Notes under the pieces: model-generated
What the model saw: only the letters and a program-made list of their open reading frames with translations
What the model was told of the DNA's origin: nothing
Database searches by the model: none
Program-made: the position numbers and the translations under genes
Assembly (NCBI GenBank): GCA_949499045.1
Contig: CATEEE010000053.1
Coordinates: 1-16,973 of the forward strand
Source of the DNA: Marinobacterium sp. xm-d-530
Lineage (GTDB): Bacteria; Pseudomonadota; Gammaproteobacteria; Pseudomonadales; Balneatricaceae
DNA length: 16,973 bases
Direction: 5' to 3'
Shown: piece by piece, positions 14,809-16,973 of the stretch
Numbering within the stretch: the first letter of the stretch is position 1
Layout of the letters: each line of letters starts with the position of its first letter

Positions 14809-14813
14809 TACAA
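14798..14813. promoter_or_regulatory. Degraded LexA box 2 on the lexA -10 element
   Basis: CTGTATAAAAATACAA keeps the left CTG and the AT-rich centre but ends in CAA instead of CAG. It overlaps the lexA -10 element. It may be a low-affinity site or simply the AT-rich promoter core. Confidence 0.45.
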
Positions 14814-14816
14814 ATA

Positions 14817-14832
14817 CTGAATAAACAGACAG
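14817..14832. promoter_or_regulatory. LexA box 3 (lexA side)
   Basis: CTGAATAAACAGACAG satisfies CTG-N10-CAG. It lies just downstream of the predicted lexA transcription start, 39 bases before the lexA ATG. The centre is less TATA-like than in box 1, so affinity may be lower. Confidence 0.75.
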
Positions 14833-14871
14833 TCATTTAAATTCCGATTATCACTGTCATAGGGGGCGTTT

Positions 14872-15483
14872 ATGAAGCTTACAAATCGTCAAGAAGAAGT
14901 GTTGGATTGCATCCGTCGCCATATTGATGAAACAGGATTTCCACCAACACGTGTCGATATTGCACGTGATTTAGGTTTTAAATCGGCCAATGCAGCTGAG
15001 GAACACCTCAAAGCTTTAGCTCGAAAAGGGGCGATTGAGATGATCCCTGGCACCTCTCGCGGTATCCGTATCGTCGGCACAGAGGAGGAGCAAGAGGGAC
15101 TAGCCATCATCGGTCAGGTTGCAGCAGGTGAACCTATCCTAGCTGAACAACACATCGATGATTACTGCACCATCAGTTCAGACTTCTTTAGGCCAAGGGC
15201 TGACTACCTCCTCCGTGTACGCGGCATGAGTATGAAAGATATCGGCATTATGGATGGCGATCTGCTAGCAGTTCACCAAACACACGAAGCTCGTGAGGGT
15301 CAGATTGTGGTCGCACGTGTCGGTGAAGATGTCACTGTAAAACGCTTCCACCGCGATGGTCATATGGTCTATCTGATCGCCGAAAACGAAGAGTTCGACC
15401 CAATCAAGGTGGATCTTCGTGAGGAGCATTTAACTATCGAAGGCTTGGGTGTTGGCGTTATTCGTCAACAGAACGACTTTTAA
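14872..15483 (+). CDS. lexA: LexA repressor, SOS regulator
   Basis: Repressor of the SOS regulon; it binds SOS boxes as a dimer and cleaves itself when RecA filaments form on damaged DNA. The 203 residues (E. coli 202) begin MKLTNRQEEVLDCIRRHI. The winged helix-turn-helix DNA-binding domain spans about 1-68, with the recognition-helix region FKSANAAEEHLKAL. The cleavage site is Ala85-Gly86 in QVAAGEPILAEQ. The catalytic dyad is Ser120 in RVRGMSMKDIGIMDGD and Lys157 in EDVTVKRFHRDG. All key residues are present, so it should be fully functional and autoregulated. The ATG follows AGGGGG at good spacing. It heads a two-gene unit with sulA and diverges from dinG over a shared 151-base control region. 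Confidence 0.98.
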   Translation: MKLTNRQEEVLDCIRRHIDETGFPPTRVDIARDLGFKSANAAEEHLKALARKGAIEMIPGTSRGIRIVGTEEEQEGLAIIGQVAAGEPILAEQHIDDYCTISSDFFRPRADYLLRVRGMSMKDIGIMDGDLLAVHQTHEAREGQIVVARVGEDVTVKRFHRDGHMVYLIAENEEFDPIKVDLREEHLTIEGLGVGVIRQQNDF

Positions 15484-15494
15484 AGGTAATAACC

Positions 15495-15899
15495 ATGTTT
15501 GCTTATAATCAAGTTGAACAGAATGATACGGGTCTTAAACCACTGGTTTTGACCGAGCTGGTCCAGCACTCCTCGCAGGTTAACCTGAACACCATGCTGC
15601 TACCGATGATGGCTTCACTGAGTCAGAAAGAGAGCTGGCTGGTGATGCTAGAGCCACCAAAATCATTGACCAAGCAGGTGCTCGAAGATGCCGGCATCGA
15701 CTTGAGGAAAGTTTGGATACTTCGTCGTGATAAGCGTCATGGTTTGGATAAATTGGCTCAACGCGCTCTGCAAGCAGGCACATGCCACACCCTGATCTGC
15801 TGGCATAACGACCCTTCAGATGATGCGTTGGTCAGCCAATTAAAACGCACTCAAATCTCCAGTGAAACTGAGTGTCTATTGGTACGAAAAAAGATTTAG
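15495..15899 (+). CDS. sulA: Cell division inhibitor SulA
   Basis: SOS checkpoint protein that blocks FtsZ polymerisation so the cell does not divide while DNA is damaged; in E. coli it is destroyed by Lon. The 134 residues are shorter than E. coli SulA (169), mainly at the N-terminus. LVLTELVQHSSQVNLNTMLLPMMASLSQ, then SWLVMLEPPKSLTKQVLEDAGIDLRKVWIL, and CHTLICWHNDPSD match the RecA-like SulA/ImuA-type fold. It begins 11 bases after lexA with AAAGG in the gap, so it is cotranscribed and controlled by the same LexA boxes, as in Pseudomonas. It is followed by two hairpins, the second a clear terminator. The call rests on motif similarity plus position and is fairly secure. Confidence 0.88.
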   Translation: MFAYNQVEQNDTGLKPLVLTELVQHSSQVNLNTMLLPMMASLSQKESWLVMLEPPKSLTKQVLEDAGIDLRKVWILRRDKRHGLDKLAQRALQAGTCHTLICWHNDPSDDALVSQLKRTQISSETECLLVRKKI

Positions 15900-15906
15900 C
15901 CTCCCC

Positions 15907-15927
15907 CTTTGCTACGATGTAGCAAAG
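15907..15927 (+). other. Perfect hairpin directly behind sulA
   Basis: CTTTGCTAC (15907-15915) and GTAGCAAAG (15919-15927) form a nine-base-pair stem with a three-base loop GAT, starting 8 bases after the sulA stop. A run of five C follows instead of T, so it is not an intrinsic terminator. It may protect the 3' end of the transcript together with the terminator 8 bases later. Confidence 0.55.
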
Positions 15928-15935
15928 ACCCCCAT

Positions 15936-15960
15936 AGCCGCTCATTGAGCGGCTTTTTTA
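15936..15960 (+). terminator. Intrinsic terminator of lexA-sulA
   Basis: AGCCGCT (15936-15942) pairs with AGCGGCT (15948-15954) around the loop CATTG. The second arm leads straight into a run of six T (15954-15959). GC-rich stem plus T-run is the textbook form. Confidence 0.88.
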
Positions 15961-16029
15961 TTTAGCTTGAATCAAACCCTTAAGCATCATACGCTCCATA
16001 GAGGAATACCACTCTATAAGGAGAACCAT

Positions 16030-16497
16030 GTGGGATCGCATAAACCCAATCAGCAGCCTTACCTGTTAACCGATTTCCCCATCCAAACTCTGGATAAGAT
16101 CCGTTATGCGGATACCGATCGTCAGGGCCACGTTAACAATGCCGTATTCAGCACCTATTTAGAGACCGGTCGTGTAGAGTTTCTTTACGACCCAAAGGAC
16201 CCACTCGCTAATGATAACTGCGAATTTGTGATTGCCAGTCTGCATCTTAATTTTCTGAGTGAGATTACCTGGCCAGGACGTTTAGATATTGGAACGGGTG
16301 TGACCCGAGTAGGCACCAGTTCATTTGGTCTTTACCAAGTACTGTTTCAAGATGAAATCTGTGTAGCGACAGCAGAGACGACCATTGTCCAGATGGACGT
16401 CAGCAGCCGAAAATCAGCTCCACTTGGTGACGCAACAAGACACTATCTGAATGATCATCTATTTGTGAAGGGTGTTGATACAAAGGGAATGAACTGA
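16030..16497 (+). CDS. Hotdog-fold acyl-CoA thioesterase (4HBT family)
   Basis: Probable cytosolic thioesterase that hydrolyses acyl-CoA; its natural substrate is unknown. From the GTG at 16030 it has 155 residues, usual for the 4-hydroxybenzoyl-CoA thioesterase family. IRYADTDRQGHVNNAVFSTY (residues 24-43) is the family motif with the catalytic aspartate, followed by LETGRVEFLY. FVIASLHLNFLSEITWPGRL is the second conserved strand pair, and the long strand VCVATAETTIVQMD closes the sheet in altered form (ICVATAETTIVQMD). The frame is also open from a TTG at 15967, but AAGGAG stands six bases before the GTG, which therefore is the better start. An out-of-frame ATG overlaps it (ATGTG) and opens only 13 codons. 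It lies behind the lexA-sulA terminator and so has its own promoter. It is convergent with the next gene, with 2 bases between stops. Confidence 0.85.
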   Translation: MGSHKPNQQPYLLTDFPIQTLDKIRYADTDRQGHVNNAVFSTYLETGRVEFLYDPKDPLANDNCEFVIASLHLNFLSEITWPGRLDIGTGVTRVGTSSFGLYQVLFQDEICVATAETTIVQMDVSSRKSAPLGDATRHYLNDHLFVKGVDTKGMN

Positions 16498-16499
16498 AC

Positions 16500-16973
16500 T
16501 CACCACTCTTGAGCGTTAGAGCGATGCCTTTGGATCATCGCTCTTAACTGCTCAAACCAACCCTGAAGTTGGGTCTCAAGCTGCTCTTCAAGTGTCGACT
16601 CTTTAGCTAAATCTTTAATCGCTATTTCAGACTGGCTCGCTGTCTCTTGCTGAGGTAGCAAGGGTTTATGAATGGACTTGTTGGCACTAATCATCTTGAA
16701 TAACCAACTACTGGAATCCTGACAGAGAAGCGACATCTCATCCAATTCACTGGAGGTGATTGCTTGCTGTTGAAAGGCCTGACTCAATTCAGAGAGTGTC
16801 GCCTGAGTGAGTAAGACACGTTCACGTTCCGCTAACTCATTAAGATAGGCTTTGTAGGCACTGTCTAGGTGAAACAGTGCTGCCTCCTGCAGGCCGCGTA
16901 GTTTCATACGATTGGGGAAATCGTTGCTCGACTCATTATTGATACCCCCCAGCGCGTATTGAGCAAACGCGAG
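16500..16973 (-). CDS. DUF6586-like protein, N-terminus beyond the window
   Basis: Protein of unknown function resembling the DUF6586 family found beside lexA-sulA and topA in pseudomonads. An ATG at 16907 would give 135 residues, but the frame stays open upstream to the window edge, reading LAFAQYALGGINNESSNDFPNR before it. That stretch resembles the start of family members, so the true start is outside. The body is soluble and helical: GLQEAALFHLDSAYKAYLNE, then a glutamine-rich middle and SSWLFKMI, and a charged C-terminus with LEEQLETQLQGWFEQLRAMI that may form a coiled coil. No signal peptide, membrane segment or catalytic motif is seen in the visible part. The family call comes from the REAALFHL-like helix and the gene context, not from a search. 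Confidence 0.7.
   Translation of the reverse strand, partial: LAFAQYALGGINNESSNDFPNRMKLRGLQEAALFHLDSAYKAYLNELAERERVLLTQATLSELSQAFQQQAITSSELDEMSLLCQDSSSWLFKMISANKSIHKPLLPQQETASQSEIAIKDLAKESTLEEQLETQLQGWFEQLRAMIQRHRSNAQEW

Noticed and set aside
15967..16029. An N-terminal extension of the thioesterase from the TTG at 15967.
   Set aside because: The extension lies immediately behind the lexA-sulA terminator, shows no family similarity, and the AAGGAG before the GTG at 16030 marks a better start.
1..16973. CRISPR arrays, insertion sequences, prophage genes, toxin-antitoxin or defence genes, and tRNA or rRNA genes.
   Set aside because: No regularly spaced repeats, transposase or integrase motifs, defence-type gene pairs or RNA gene signatures were seen. 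The genes are ordinary housekeeping and SOS genes with even composition.

Overview
The window reads as chromosomal core DNA of a marine-type gammaproteobacterium, probably of the Oceanospirillales/Pseudomonadales side. The reasons are a LexA with a standard gammaproteobacterial cleavage site followed directly by sulA, the smrB/prmB/aroC cluster, an RhlB-type helicase, a DUF6586-like gene beside lexA-sulA, and a carboxynorspermidine-type polyamine route. Base composition is moderate and even. I see no rRNA, tRNA, insertion sequence, phage gene or CRISPR array. All placements come from reading the sequence, without database searches.

Left part (1-4085, all minus strand). A polyamine pair, nspC then a saccharopine-dehydrogenase-like carboxynorspermidine synthase, is followed by a stem-loop with a T-run. 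Two membrane transporters follow: a LysE/RhtB amino-acid exporter and an MFS permease resembling HcaT, which is cut by the left edge. The exporter's probable start codon lies directly behind the terminator's T-run, so the transporter pair may be expressed only by read-through. Between nspC and aroC is a REP-like pair of inverted palindromes (4111-4187).

Middle part (4223-7526). aroC (chorismate synthase) and prmB (methyltransferase for ribosomal protein L3) form a minus-strand unit. They diverge from smrB (Smr-domain nuclease) and folE (GTP cyclohydrolase I) on the plus strand, with only 18 bases between the prmB and smrB start codons. A possible 13-residue leader peptide lies before folE.

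Right-centre (7576-14720, all minus strand). Seven genes lie head to tail with gaps of at most 30 bases: dinG, rhlB, a 69-residue membrane protein, gpsA, sixA, an alpha/beta hydrolase and a DUF4892/OmpA-like envelope protein. dinG has a clear SOS promoter with a LexA box, and I see no terminator behind it. Damage-induced transcription could therefore run into RNA helicase and phospholipid-precursor genes.

Right part (14743-16973). A 151-base divergent control region carries two good LexA boxes and one degraded one, serving dinG on one side and lexA-sulA on the other. sulA ends in two successive hairpins, the second a strong intrinsic terminator. Then come a hotdog-fold thioesterase and, convergent to it, a DUF6586-like gene whose reading frame continues past the right edge. 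Nothing here looks like a wholly new system. The most notable points are the shared dinG/lexA SOS control region feeding a long operon, the terminator overlapping the exporter start, the REP-like pair, and the unrecognised small membrane gene translationally coupled to rhlB.
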